The translations under genes and the position numbers were made by a program. Source: Thermomonas sp. (GTDB lineage: Bacteria > Pseudomonadota > Gammaproteobacteria > Xanthomonadales > Xanthomonadaceae). Taken from it: a DNA stretch of 35,737 nucleotides. This document shows positions 1-8,663 of this stretch, piece by piece; positions within the stretch are counted from its first letter, which is position 1; every line of letters starts with the position of its first letter. A model generated the notes under the pieces. That model was not told the DNA's origin. It did not search any database and worked only from the letters and a program-made list of their open reading frames with translations. The stretch spans positions 67,130-102,866 of the forward strand of contig JAIMKJ010000006.1 in the NCBI GenBank assembly GCA_020692565.1. Reading direction: 5' to 3'.

Positions 1-1
1 C

Positions 2-763
2 TGGGCACGATAGATTCCGGATGCCGCCTGGCGGCTGGCCGAGGCGTTCTGGCCCGGCCCGCTCACTCTGCTGCTGCACAAGGCCGATGCCGTGCCGCCC
101 GAAGTCACCGGGGGGCGCCCCACGATCGGCCTGCGGATGCCGGATCACCCGGTCCTGCTGCGCATCCTCGAAACACTGGATGGCGGACTTGCCGCGCCCT
201 CGGCCAACCCCTACAAACGCCTGAGCCCGACCACCGCCGACCAGGTGTTCGAAGGCCTGGGCGGGCGCATCGACGCCGTGCTGGACGGGGGGCCGTGCGC
301 CGTCGGTCTGGAGTCCACCATCGTCGATCTCACCGGCGACGCCCCGCGGATCCTCCGCGCCGGTCCGATCACCCGTCGCCAGCTCAGCGATGTGCTGGGC
401 ATCGAAGTCGAATTCCCGGAACAGCACGACGCCGCGGTACCCGGCAATGTCGCCGTGCATTACCAGCCGCGCACACCGCTGCATGTCTTCGATACGGGCA
501 CCCTGCGCGTGCGGCTGGCGCAATTGCCGACCGACGCGGCGATCGCCCTCGCCCATACCAGCGATGACCTGCCGATGTCCGCAGGCGTATTGCGCACGCT
601 GCGGCTGCCGGCCGACAAATCCGGCTTCGCCCGCGCGCTGTACGACGCGCTGCATACGCTGGATCGGGCGGGCGCGAGCGCGATCTGGCTGGAACGCCCG
701 CCATTGCATGAAGACTGGCGCGATGTGCACGACAGGTTATCGCGCGCGGCGGCGACCAGCTGA
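2..763 (+). pseudogene. Sua5-type L-threonylcarbamoyladenylate synthase, 3' part with in-frame TAG
   Basis: The family makes threonylcarbamoyl-AMP from threonine, bicarbonate and ATP for t6A37 modification of tRNA. The reading frame is open from the window edge except for TAG at 11-13. Sequence on both sides of the stop is family-like: WAR before it, and IPDAAWRLAEAFWPGPLTLL after it. Further on are the YrdC-core signatures PSANP and LESTIVD, then LRAG, and a C-terminal Sua5 extension starting near HYQPRTPL. The first ATG after the stop is at 92, which would discard the YrdC nucleotide and threonine site, so internal initiation should not give a working enzyme. Either the gene is broken by a nonsense change (GAG or GAT/GAC to TAG is plausible) or the base is a sequencing error. 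The 5' end lies outside the window. The family call is strong; the pseudogene status is less certain. Confidence 0.68.
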
Positions 764-770
764 CATCTGC

Positions 771-1232
771 ATGAAACCCATCCTGCTCGCATCGATGCTG
801 GCACTCGCGGGTTGCGCGCATCTTCAATCCGAGCCGCCGGTGGGCGTTCGCGTCGAGCCGACGCCCGACGCCTGCCTGTCGCCCCTGACCGATCACCACA
901 CGCGGATCGTGATCGCCAATCATTCCAATCAAAAGATCGCCTTCAATACCTACGGTTCCTCAGGACCTCCGTACGTATTCTTTTCCGATGCATTCGATGT
1001 GCTGGCGGCCCAATCACTGATGCAGGATTTCTCGTCATGGGAGCCGATACTTGAGCATTCGATGCACCCCAGCCACGAAGTAAGGCTGGATCCGGGAGAT
1101 CGCGCCGAGTTCATCGTCGGCGCCAGCCGCTGGCCTTCTCTGGGCAGCAAGCTGTTGTTCAAGCTTCAAGTGCGCGATACCCAGTGGCGTCCATACCTGT
1201 CCGAAGCACTGCAGGTATGCCAACCCCGCTGA
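771..1232 (+). CDS. Small predicted lipoprotein, unrecognised
   Basis: A 153-residue protein beginning 7 bp after the Sua5 stop codon. The N-terminus has Lys2, a short hydrophobic stretch and a lipobox LAGC with Cys15, so an exported, lipid-anchored protein is predicted. The mature part has no domain I recognise. It contains two Cys besides the lipidated one and a motif-poor region that looks mostly beta-stranded (alternating hydrophobic residues such as RAEFIVGAS and KLLFKLQVR). The tight spacing to the upstream gene suggests cotranscription, but no functional link to tRNA modification is visible. The longer frame open upstream from 390 overlaps the Sua5 gene out of frame; the start at 771 is chosen because it alone gives a signal peptide. 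Confidence 0.8.
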   Translation: MKPILLASMLALAGCAHLQSEPPVGVRVEPTPDACLSPLTDHHTRIVIANHSNQKIAFNTYGSSGPPYVFFSDAFDVLAAQSLMQDFSSWEPILEHSMHPSHEVRLDPGDRAEFIVGASRWPSLGSKLLFKLQVRDTQWRPYLSEALQVCQPR

Positions 1233-1250
1233 ATTCGCAGCCCACAGTGT

Positions 1251-2972
1251 TTATAACTGCAGCGCACGCGTCACATTCGGCATCACCCATCCGCTGCGGA
1301 AACCCGGCGGCTGTTTCAAGCGCCGTTCGAGATTCGCGGCCACGCGCAGGCGCAATGCTGGCGTAAACCTGAACGTCGGTGGCGCCTGCCGCGTGCGCAT
1401 TTCCGCCCGCATCGCCGCGGGCGTTTTCGGTGCGGGCGGGAATCCCGGATCCGCCAGCGGCGCCGCCACGATGTCGGTGCGATTCGCGGTATCGCCGGTG
1501 TTGGTACGTCCGTAGAACGGCACGAACCTGCCGTCGGCGCTGACCAGCGCCTGATAATCGCCGACGAACCAGCCGTTGGCGAACGGCGCGATGCTCATGT
1601 CGAATACGTCCGCGACCCGCGTTTCCGTCCAGGTCGCGCCGTGGTTGCCCGAGCGCGCCAGCCAGTAATCGGTCGACAGCGCCGCCGTCGGCGTATTGCT
1701 GCGCAAGTCGTAATAGGTCACACCGACCACGCCGTCGCGGTTCACATGCACGCTCGGCGTGAACGCCGGCACGGCGGCGAGCGCATTGACGCGCGTCGGA
1801 GAGGACCAGCTGAGCCCGCCGTCGATCGAACGCGAGATCGCGATCCCGTCGATGACGCCGCCGCTGAAGCGCGCGTCATGCCAGACCACGTAGGCGTCCC
1901 CGTTCGGCGCCGCGGCGATGGCGGGAACGATCGCGCCGTCGCGCACCGCCGTTCCGCTTTCCGGATCACGAGTGCCTACTGCAAGCAGATCGGCGACGTA
2001 GACCGGCGTCGACCAAGTGGCGCCGCGATCGAGCGAACGCATGACCGCGACGCGCGCGGTCCGCACGCCGCCCAGCGTGGTGTCGATCCGGTTGAACACA
2101 TTCAGCAGCGCACCGCTGGGCAGCACCACGATCTGATTGCCGATGGTCTGGTTGCGGGTGCCCGGGTCGAAAATGGGGCGTGCGGTTTCCCAGTTCGCAC
2201 CGCCGTTGGTGCTGCGCGTGAAATAGGTCGGCCCGGTGTTGTTGGCGTCGATCAGCCGATCCCAGACCGCGTACACGACATTCGCATCGTGCGGATCGGC
2301 GGTCAGCGCGTTCTTGTCGTTGAATGCGCCCAGGCCATCGATGATGAGCGCGATGGGATGGGTCCAGTGGAGGCCATCGTCGAACGAACGGCTGACCAGC
2401 ATGGCGTTGGTATTGCCGAGGGTGGACAGCGACATCGCATGGACCACGCCGTTCGGCGAATACGAGACCCACGGGTCGGAGGCGCGGCTGTAGTTGCCGC
2501 CGTTCATGACGTTGCCGCCGCCGCAGCGCGAGAACGGCAACGCCGTCCGCCGCCATGAGCGGCCGCCATCGTGGGTGGTGGCGCTGACCAGGCCGCGCGC
2601 GCTGCCGTTCGACCAGCGGTCCTGCTGCCAGATGCCGACCATGGTGTCCGGGTCCAGCGGATCCACCGCCAGGAAAGGTTCGACCTCGGCGCCGACGTAC
2701 ACCGTGCCATTGGCGGCAACCCCATCGCACCCGTTCGCGAAGGGCGTCGACCCGGACGCGATGGACTGCGCGGCAGTCACCGCAACCGCCGGGTTCGGGC
2801 CGCCGGTGAGACGCGGCTTCCCGACGACCGCGGGCGCGACCGATGCGACCGGCACGGGCGCCACGGCACCGCGATCCGCCTGCGGCCTGTCGCAGGCCGA
2901 CAAGACCGTCGCAGCCGCCAGGCCAGACCACAGACACCGGAATACCGACGGGACGATCGGACGTGTGCGCAT
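1251..2972 (-). CDS. Sialidase-fold lipoprotein with six Asp-box repeats
   Basis: A 573-residue predicted lipoprotein: basic N-terminus, hydrophobic core and lipobox LSAC with Cys27. Six BNR/Asp-box motifs are visible: THDGGRSW (133-140), SFDDGLHW (196-203), STNGGANW (254-261), SLDRGATW (313-320), SIDGGLSW (382-389) and SGNHGATW (441-448). Their roughly 60-residue spacing is that of a six-bladed sialidase-type propeller. Asp-boxes are structural, so a propeller is well supported but sialidase activity is not: I did not find a convincing arginine triad by eye. It may act on glycans or be a binding protein at the cell surface. The start at 2972 has a GGAGA ribosome site about 6 bases upstream. 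It is transcribed away from the secreted-protein gene at 3252; the 279 bp between them must hold both promoters. Confidence 0.85.
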   Translation of the reverse strand: MRTRPIVPSVFRCLWSGLAAATVLSACDRPQADRGAVAPVPVASVAPAVVGKPRLTGGPNPAVAVTAAQSIASGSTPFANGCDGVAANGTVYVGAEVEPFLAVDPLDPDTMVGIWQQDRWSNGSARGLVSATTHDGGRSWRRTALPFSRCGGGNVMNGGNYSRASDPWVSYSPNGVVHAMSLSTLGNTNAMLVSRSFDDGLHWTHPIALIIDGLGAFNDKNALTADPHDANVVYAVWDRLIDANNTGPTYFTRSTNGGANWETARPIFDPGTRNQTIGNQIVVLPSGALLNVFNRIDTTLGGVRTARVAVMRSLDRGATWSTPVYVADLLAVGTRDPESGTAVRDGAIVPAIAAAPNGDAYVVWHDARFSGGVIDGIAISRSIDGGLSWSSPTRVNALAAVPAFTPSVHVNRDGVVGVTYYDLRSNTPTAALSTDYWLARSGNHGATWTETRVADVFDMSIAPFANGWFVGDYQALVSADGRFVPFYGRTNTGDTANRTDIVAAPLADPGFPPAPKTPAAMRAEMRTRQAPPTFRFTPALRLRVAANLERRLKQPPGFRSGWVMPNVTRALQL

Positions 2973-3251
2973 GGCGGTGTCTCCGGATGAGGGTTCCGAT
3001 CAACCCGGACGACGCGGCCGGGCGATTTCGATTCTCGGCCTCCGCCACCGTTTTGTCATGGCCCACTGTGGCGGCTGCCGATGCCGATTCCTCCGGTCGA
3101 TGATCCTGTTGTGTCCCGGATTCCGCTGAGGCACGTGGACCCTCGCTGCAGAAGCGGGCCCCCGGCAACGCATCCGATCGTGCGTGGCCGGACCATCCCC
3201 CCGGTCCATCCGGACCGACCATCGATTCCAGCGATCTCACAAGGAGCAACA

Positions 3252-4067
3252 ATGGTTATGAAGAGCATATTGACAACGGCGCTTGCGACCCTCGTCCTGA
3301 CCGGCACCGCGTTCGCAGGCAATGCGCCTGCCGCAGACGGTTTCCGCATCCACAGCGAAGCGCAGTTCCTCGACGACTACGGCGACCAGGTCGAATCGAT
3401 CGGCCCGGGCGTGTATCAGGTCGTCAAGGGCAAGCTCGCCGGCAAGGTGATCGCGATCGGCGAAGCCGGTCTGGCCTACGACCTCGCCGAACATCGCTCG
3501 CGCGCAAACCGGCCGCAGATCGGTACAGGCAAGGGCCCCCTCCTGCGCGTCGGCAAAGCGGGAGGCAGCGATACCGTGCGCCGTCTCGAAGCCGCGCAGG
3601 CACGCTACGCAGAACTGGCGCGCACCCGTAACGGCGAGGCCGGCACCAAGGCATCCAGCTTCGGCGTCATCAGCTGCCGTACCTGGGGGCCCACCAATCA
3701 AATGCTCTGGTACAACGCCTGGGCTTCGGTCAACGCCACGACAGGCTTGTACATGGATCGCGGCGACGGCAGCCTCAATTGGTACTACTCGCGGGCTTCC
3801 GCATCCGCAGACGGCTACACCTATAACGAGCCCTTCGGTGCAGGCATATTTACCTGGCCGCTCCTCGAAGCCTACGCCAAGGCCGAAAACGTACTGACGG
3901 GTCATGTCGTGGAGAACAGTTTCCTGGGCAACAGGACAACTCTCGCGAGCACCGGTTACATCTACAACGGCCCGGAATTTTCCCACAACATGCGCGCTTT
4001 CGCGTATCTCCAAGGCCGAGGGGACTGCTTCGGCTATGTTTCGATCTCGGATGCCTTCACGCTGTAA
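3252..4067 (+). CDS. Secreted protein of unknown function
   Basis: A 271-residue protein with a clear Sec signal peptide (MVMK, hydrophobic stretch, cleavage likely after AFA near residue 22). The mature part is Tyr/Trp/Asn-rich in its second half (WYNAWASVNATTGLYMD, NWYYSRASASADGYTY), typical of an extracellular beta-rich protein. It has two cysteines, one in VISCRTWG and one in GDCFGY, which could form a disulfide. No family is recognised. The start at 3252 is preferred over the ATG at 3258 because AAGGAG at 3241-3246 lies 5 bases upstream. It is followed directly by a strong factor-independent terminator, so it is probably a single-gene unit. Confidence 0.82.
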   Translation: MVMKSILTTALATLVLTGTAFAGNAPAADGFRIHSEAQFLDDYGDQVESIGPGVYQVVKGKLAGKVIAIGEAGLAYDLAEHRSRANRPQIGTGKGPLLRVGKAGGSDTVRRLEAAQARYAELARTRNGEAGTKASSFGVISCRTWGPTNQMLWYNAWASVNATTGLYMDRGDGSLNWYYSRASASADGYTYNEPFGAGIFTWPLLEAYAKAENVLTGHVVENSFLGNRTTLASTGYIYNGPEFSHNMRAFAYLQGRGDCFGYVSISDAFTL

Positions 4068-4081
4068 TTGATCCGTTGCAC

Positions 4082-4111
4082 ACCGGCGCACACGGAGGTG
4101 CGCCGGTTTTT
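4082..4111 (+). terminator. Rho-independent terminator after the secreted-protein gene
   Basis: A perfect 9-bp stem ACCGGCGCA / TGCGCCGGT (4082-4090 with 4099-4107) encloses an 8-base loop, and four T residues follow at 4108-4111. It lies 14 bp past the stop codon at 4067. The T-run is only on the + strand, so it serves the gene at 3252. Confidence 0.85.
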
Positions 4112-4120
4112 ACGTCGCGA

Positions 4121-4507
4121 TCATTCCTTGTCGAAATTGATCCGCACGTCCTTCACCGTGCTGGACACCAGCACGATGGAAAATCGCCGGAAGAAATGCC
4201 GCTTCACCAGCACGTCCTCGCCGTCGTCCAGTTCCGCGTCCACCCACTTGCCGGCCTGGCGGTCGATGGCGGTCTTCACTTTTCGCGCGACGCGGTTCTC
4301 GCCGTCGTTACGCTCGATCCGCACATTGACCCGCACCGGCACGCCGCCCGAAGGCACGATCTCGAACACCATTTCTCCCGCGGATTCGGCGGCGCCGCTG
4401 AATTCGAGGCGCCATTTGTTCGACTGCGAAGCGAACGCGGGCGCAGTCATGGAAAACGACAACGCGACGGCGATGATCGCGATTCGAGCGGACAGAAAAA
4501 AACGCAT
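4121..4507 (-). CDS. Small exported protein, unrecognised
   Basis: A 128-residue protein with a Sec signal peptide (MRFFLSAR, hydrophobic stretch, likely cleavage after AFA near residue 26). The mature part is strongly charged, with alternating acidic and basic segments (RVNVRIERNDGENRVARK, AELDDGEDVLVKRHFFRR), and has no cysteine. It looks like a periplasmic beta-rich domain; no family is recognised. The start at 4507 follows an AGGA about 10 bases upstream and is the only one that yields a signal peptide. It is convergent with the gene at 3252 and shares the short space that holds that gene's terminator. Confidence 0.75.
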   Translation of the reverse strand: MRFFLSARIAIIAVALSFSMTAPAFASQSNKWRLEFSGAAESAGEMVFEIVPSGGVPVRVNVRIERNDGENRVARKVKTAIDRQAGKWVDAELDDGEDVLVKRHFFRRFSIVLVSSTVKDVRINFDKE

Positions 4508-4705
4508 CGACGAAACATCCTGGAGAAGGGCCGCAACGATGGCCGGGCGCCCGCCATCATAACGATACCCACGGCCGTCGCACGGCCGCATCGATGCGCG
4601 TTCAGCCATCGCCCGCAAAACGATCGTCTGGCGGTCGCGCGTTACTGCGGTGACGCCACGCCTCCCCCTTTCCATCAGCGCGTGCCTCCGACTACAGTCG
4701 CGGCG

Positions 4706-5842
4706 ATGACCGCAGCCCGCCCGCCTCGCGCACGCCGAACCGTCCCGTTCATGTCCGCCGCCCTGTTCGCCGCCGGCATCGCCTGCGGCCTGGCCGCTTG
4801 CGACACCGGGCCGCCACCGCCCACCCCGGAACAGATCCGCGCGCAGATCCAACGGCTGATGCCGGCGACCGTCCAGGATCGCGCCGGCTGGGCCGAGGAC
4901 ATCCAGTCCGCTTTCGCGGCGCTGGACATCGAACCTTCGGCGCAGAATCTGTGCTCGGTGCTGGCGGTGACGGAGCAGGAATCGACCTTCACCGCCCACC
5001 CGGCGGTGCCCGGGCTGGGCCGGATCGCGCGCAAGGAGATCGAAACCCGCGCGGAACGCAAACGCATCCCGCTGTTCCTGGTCCGCGCCGCGCTGCAGCT
5101 GGAATCCCCGAACGGGCAGACCTGGGACGCACGCATCGCCGCGGTGCGGACCGAGAAGGAACTCAGCGATATCTTCGAATCGATGATCGCGCGCGTGCCT
5201 CTGGGCAAACGCCTGCTCGCCGATGCCAATCCCGTGCGCACCGGCGGCCCGATGCAGGTCAGCATCGCGTTCGCCGAAGCGCATGCCGACGAGCGCACGT
5301 ACCCGTACACCGCGGAAGGCTCGATCCGCCACGAAGTGTTCACCCGTCGCGGCGGCATGTATTTCGGCATCGCCCATCTGCTCGGCTATCCCGCCTCCTA
5401 CCGGAAGCCGCTGTTCCGCTTCGCCGATTTCAACGCCGGCCGCTACGCCAGCCGCAATGCGGCGTTCCAGAACGCGGTCGCGGTCGCGACCGGCATCGCA
5501 CTGGATCTCGACGGCGATCTGATCCGTTATCGCAAGGGCAAGGACGGCAGCAGGGTCGGCGCCACCGAAACCGCGGTGCTGACGATGGCCGGCAAGCTCG
5601 GCATGAGCCCGGGCGAAATCCATCGCGCCCTGTCTGGCGCCCATCGTCACGCTTTCGAGGAACACGCGCTGTATCTGCGCGTGTTCGAGATCGCCGACAA
5701 GCGCAACGGCGCGCCGCTGCCGCGCGCGACACTGCCGCGCATCCGCCTGCAAAGCCCGAAGATCACCCGCAATCTCACCACCGAATGGTTCGCGACGCGG
5801 GTGAATCGGCGCTACACCCGCTGCATGGCGAAAGCGGGCTGA
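4706..5842 (+). CDS. DUF1615-family lipoprotein
   Basis: A 378-residue predicted lipoprotein of the DUF1615 family, whose role is not established. The N-terminus is basic (ARPPRARR), followed by a hydrophobic stretch ending in the lipobox LAAC (Cys32). The body holds the family's characteristic stretches as I recall them: VTEQESTF (residues near 89-96), VRTGGPMQVSIAFAE, EVFTRRGGMYFGIAHLLGYP and FADFNAGRYASRNAAFQNAV. The GlxxQES and GGPMQVS segments resemble lysozyme/transglycosylase-like folds, so a cell-wall role is possible but is inference. An alternative ATG at 4751 would remove the positively charged n-region, so 4706 is preferred. It is convergent with the RIO1 kinase gene, with 7 bp between the two stops. 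Confidence 0.85.
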   Translation: MTAARPPRARRTVPFMSAALFAAGIACGLAACDTGPPPPTPEQIRAQIQRLMPATVQDRAGWAEDIQSAFAALDIEPSAQNLCSVLAVTEQESTFTAHPAVPGLGRIARKEIETRAERKRIPLFLVRAALQLESPNGQTWDARIAAVRTEKELSDIFESMIARVPLGKRLLADANPVRTGGPMQVSIAFAEAHADERTYPYTAEGSIRHEVFTRRGGMYFGIAHLLGYPASYRKPLFRFADFNAGRYASRNAAFQNAVAVATGIALDLDGDLIRYRKGKDGSRVGATETAVLTMAGKLGMSPGEIHRALSGAHRHAFEEHALYLRVFEIADKRNGAPLPRATLPRIRLQSPKITRNLTTEWFATRVNRRYTRCMAKAG

Positions 5843-5849
5843 AACGCGC

Positions 5850-6707
5850 TTAATCGTGTTCGGCGGCTTCTTCGCGGCCCTGCTGGCGGATGATCGCTTC
5901 CTGACGCGCGTCCTCGATCGACATCCGCACCGCTGCGACGTCGGCGCGCCGCGTGTCGAATGTGAAGCGACCGGTCAGTGCGGTCTCGGGATGCAGGTCG
6001 CCCTTCTCGTACAGCGCCCACATTTCCTCGCCGTAGTGGGTGTCCGCCAGCTCGGGCGCGAAGCGGCCCAGCGTGTCGCGCAGGTTGTGCACATCGCGCA
6101 GCAGCATGTCGCGTGCGGCGTTGTTGCCCGCGGCGCTGACCACTTGCGGGAAATCGATGATCACCGGACCGTCCGGCGCCACCAGCACGTTGTATTCGGA
6201 CAGATCGCCGTGGATCAGGCCCACGCAGAGCATGCGCACGACATCGCCGATCAACCGCGCATGAAAGGCGCGCGCTTCGTCGGGGGTGAGTTCCACCTCG
6301 CCCAGTCGCGGCGCGCTGTGGCCTTCGGCATCGGTCACCAGATCCATCACCAGCACGCCGTGGAAATAACCGTAGGCGCGCGGCACGTGCACGCCGGCCT
6401 CGGCCAGCGCGAACAGCGCGTCCACTTCGGCGTGCTTCCAGGCGTCTTCCTGCTCGCGGCGGCCGAACTTCGTGGCCTTGCCCATCGCCCGCGCCTGGCG
6501 GCTGCCGCGCACCTTGCGGCCTTCCTGATACTGCACGCGGGCCTGGAAACTGCGCTGCGCCAGGTCCTTGTAGACCTTGGCGCAGCGGATGTCGTCGCCC
6601 GCGCGCACCACATAGACCGAGGCTTCCTTGCCGCTTTTCAGCGGACGCAGGACCGCGTCGATCACGCCATCGTCGATCAAAGGCTGCAGGCCCGCCGGGG
6701 TCTTCAT
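5850..6707 (-). CDS. RIO1-like serine/threonine protein kinase (PA4780 type)
   Basis: A 285-residue atypical protein kinase of the RIO family as found in Pseudomonas and Xanthomonads. Visible motifs: glycine-poor ATP loop SGKEASVY (25-32), ATP-anchoring Lys44 in CAKVYK, catalytic loop HGDLSEYN (166-173, Asp168 and Asn173) and metal-binding Asp185 in IIDFPQ. A basic segment (GRKVRGSRQARAMGKATKFGRRE, residues 63-85) is typical of this subfamily. The cellular substrate is not known. The start at 6707 gives MKTP, which matches the family N-terminus; the frame is open further upstream with another ATG at 6740 (MPGYPDD). Neither has a clear ribosome site. Confidence 0.93.
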   Translation of the reverse strand: MKTPAGLQPLIDDGVIDAVLRPLKSGKEASVYVVRAGDDIRCAKVYKDLAQRSFQARVQYQEGRKVRGSRQARAMGKATKFGRREQEDAWKHAEVDALFALAEAGVHVPRAYGYFHGVLVMDLVTDAEGHSAPRLGEVELTPDEARAFHARLIGDVVRMLCVGLIHGDLSEYNVLVAPDGPVIIDFPQVVSAAGNNAARDMLLRDVHNLRDTLGRFAPELADTHYGEEMWALYEKGDLHPETALTGRFTFDTRRADVAAVRMSIEDARQEAIIRQQGREEAAEHD

Positions 6708-6844
6708 CGCATCATGGGCGTCGTCTGGGTATCCGGGCATTGTCGCCGAATTGCCGATCCGGCGCTCGATGGCATCATCGAGCCGCCATTCGCGAAGGGG
6801 ACGGCTTGCGCCGCCCCCTTTGTTGCAGCGAGGTGGAACCGTGC

Positions 6845-7360
6845 TTACTTGCCGTCGCGATCGGCATCGCCCGGAACAGCGCGCTCCAGGCGGTCCCATG
6901 CGGCGCGCGTCGCGTGTCGGGCATCGTCCCATGCGAGTCTGGCCTGGTTCGAACCGATCTCGTTCGACCCGGTTTCGTAGTCGCGCTTCAGATCGTGCTC
7001 GATCTCTTCATAACGCTTGCCCTGATAGCGTGCACGCGCTTCGTAACCCGTGCGATAGGCCGGCGCGTAGTCTTCGTAGCTGCGGTCCCTGGCGTAATAG
7101 GGCTCATTTTCGTATTGCCCCCGCCAATAGGCTTCTTCGGCGGTGGGATTGATGGATTCGCCGATGCCCTTGCCGGCCAGACCGCCGGCCACGGCGCCCA
7201 CGACCGCGCCTGCGACCACACCCACCGGGCCGCCTGCAGCGCCGATGGCTGCGCCGGTCGCACCGCCCGCTACCGCGCCGACGCCCGTTCCAACCGGATG
7301 CGCGCCCGGCGTGCCGCTGATCGGATCGCGGTTCAGATCATTCTCATGTTTGTCGTTCAT
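6845..7360 (-). CDS. Glycine-zipper protein
   Basis: A 171-residue protein with no cleavable signal. The N-terminus is hydrophilic (MNDKHENDLNRDP). Residues ~25-66 form a long Gly/Ala/Val stretch with GxxxG spacing (VGTGVGAVAGGATGAAIGAA and following), the signature of glycine-zipper proteins that pack helices in membranes. The C-terminal part is hydrophilic and rich in Tyr, Arg and Glu (EEAYWRGQYENEPYYARD, YEARARYQGKRYEEIEHDLK), likely helical. Similar small proteins are common in Proteobacteria and often stress-related, but nothing here proves that. The start at 7360 is supported by AAAGGTG 8 bases upstream; a start at 7393 is less likely. Confidence 0.82.
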   Translation of the reverse strand: MNDKHENDLNRDPISGTPGAHPVGTGVGAVAGGATGAAIGAAGGPVGVVAGAVVGAVAGGLAGKGIGESINPTAEEAYWRGQYENEPYYARDRSYEDYAPAYRTGYEARARYQGKRYEEIEHDLKRDYETGSNEIGSNQARLAWDDARHATRAAWDRLERAVPGDADRDGK

Positions 7361-7641
7361 TGCGTACACCTTTCTTGGGGGAAGCTCCGACATGTCCGTC
7401 GAAGTCGAAAGAGAACGCGCAACATCCATGCCAAACCGTAATCGCACGTATTTGCGTGCTTTTCCGGCAATCCGTGCTGTTGCGCATGCTGCGCTGTCGA
7501 GGCGATCGCACGATGCCCGTGCATTCGGCACGCAGACCGCCACGCATGGATCGCGATGCCGCTGCCGCATCCACGCGATGCTGAAAGCGAACGATCCAAA
7601 CCGACGGCCCGACCGGGGATCGAATCCCGCGCGCTCCGCGA

Positions 7642-8403
7642 TCAAAGCGCCGGCGTATCGTCCTCGATCAGCCGCATCGCTTCGTCGGCTTTACGCTGCG
7701 ATTCGCGGATCTCCGCTTCGGTCTGCGGTCGCGGTGGCGGCTTGGCCGCAGGCGCGGCATCGACCGGCTGCGGTGCGTACACGACGGTCGGCGGTATCGA
7801 TGGATGCGCGGTCTCTGGCGGCGGCTCGACCGCGGTGTCGGCGGTGCGCTCGAGGATGACGCGCACGATGAACGCGAAGGCGACCGCGCAGAACAGCGCG
7901 ACCAGCCACCGCCAGCGGTTCGCATGCGTCGTCGCGACCGGCGGATGCGCAGGCGCAGACCCTGCGGGTGCGCGCGCATGCACCGAGGGCGGCGGCTCCG
8001 GCAGCGGCCCGAGCATCGTGCGCAGCATGTCGCCATCGATCAATTTCACATGTCCGTGGCGCTGGGCGGCGCCGATCGCGGCGCGGGTGAATTCGCCGCT
8101 GCTGACCAGGATCGCGCCGGTCGCGCCCTCGTTGACCATCCGTCCGAGCAGTTCGTGCACTGCGTTGTGCGTCACCTGCTTCACGTTCCAGTGCTTGCAC
8201 TGCACCAGCACGAATTCAGCGCCGCGGCGGATCCTCAGATCGACGCCGCCGTCGAACCGCGCACCGGTACCGCCGGTGCCGGCATGCTCCACCCACCAGC
8301 CGACATCGCGATAGTAGGCCACGAGCAGATGCTCCAGTTCCGCCCAGCCGACACGGCTCAATGCGTCGTCGCGACGCTGGCTGACGTTCTTGAGCCCGCT
8401 CAT
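7642..8403 (-). CDS. Mrr-type nuclease domain protein with membrane anchor
   Basis: A 253-residue protein. Residues ~20-130 form an Mrr-type PD-(D/E)xK nuclease domain: Asp51/Asp55 in FDGGVDL, then the QxK of LVQCKHW (Gln68, Lys70), followed by ILVSSGEFT and VKLIDGDMLRTM. One membrane helix follows (about 164-184), then a Pro-rich linker and a C-terminal helix with SQRKADEAMRLIEDDT (235-250). Family members cut DNA, often modified DNA; membrane anchoring is unusual for a restriction enzyme and the biological role is unknown. A paralogue with lost catalytic residues lies at 25305-26531. The start at 8403 follows a G-rich stretch. An in-frame ATG at 8430 would read through a run of nine G (C on the + strand, 8408-8416). 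Confidence 0.85.
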   Translation of the reverse strand: MSGLKNVSQRRDDALSRVGWAELEHLLVAYYRDVGWWVEHAGTGGTGARFDGGVDLRIRRGAEFVLVQCKHWNVKQVTHNAVHELLGRMVNEGATGAILVSSGEFTRAAIGAAQRHGHVKLIDGDMLRTMLGPLPEPPPSVHARAPAGSAPAHPPVATTHANRWRWLVALFCAVAFAFIVRVILERTADTAVEPPPETAHPSIPPTVVYAPQPVDAAPAAKPPPRPQTEAEIRESQRKADEAMRLIEDDTPAL

Positions 8404-8663
8404 CCCGCCCCCCCCCGTGGCAGTTTTCATGCAGACCGATTCCCCGTGCGGTGGAACCGTATGGCCGCGCATCCGCCCTGTGACGGACCATAGCCCGCCC
8501 ATGTCGGGCGAAGCAATCGTGGCGTCCTGCAGGATCGCACCGTCGCGGGCCGACCCCCTGGGCTTGCGGGTTCCGGGCCCCGGGCGCCCGGTTTTCAGGC
8601 ACTTGATTTGTCCGCCTCCGGCTGCGGGATTACACTGGCGGTCCCTGCACCGAGGCACTTCCA

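Noticed and set aside
92..763. Intact Sua5 gene starting at ATG 92
   Set aside because: Homologous sequence continues upstream of 92 to the window edge, so this ATG is internal and would lose the catalytic core.
7608..7632. GGGGATCGAATCCCGC looking like a tRNA T-arm
   Set aside because: The loop lacks the TTC of the conserved T-loop and no acceptor, D or anticodon arm can be drawn from the bases upstream.
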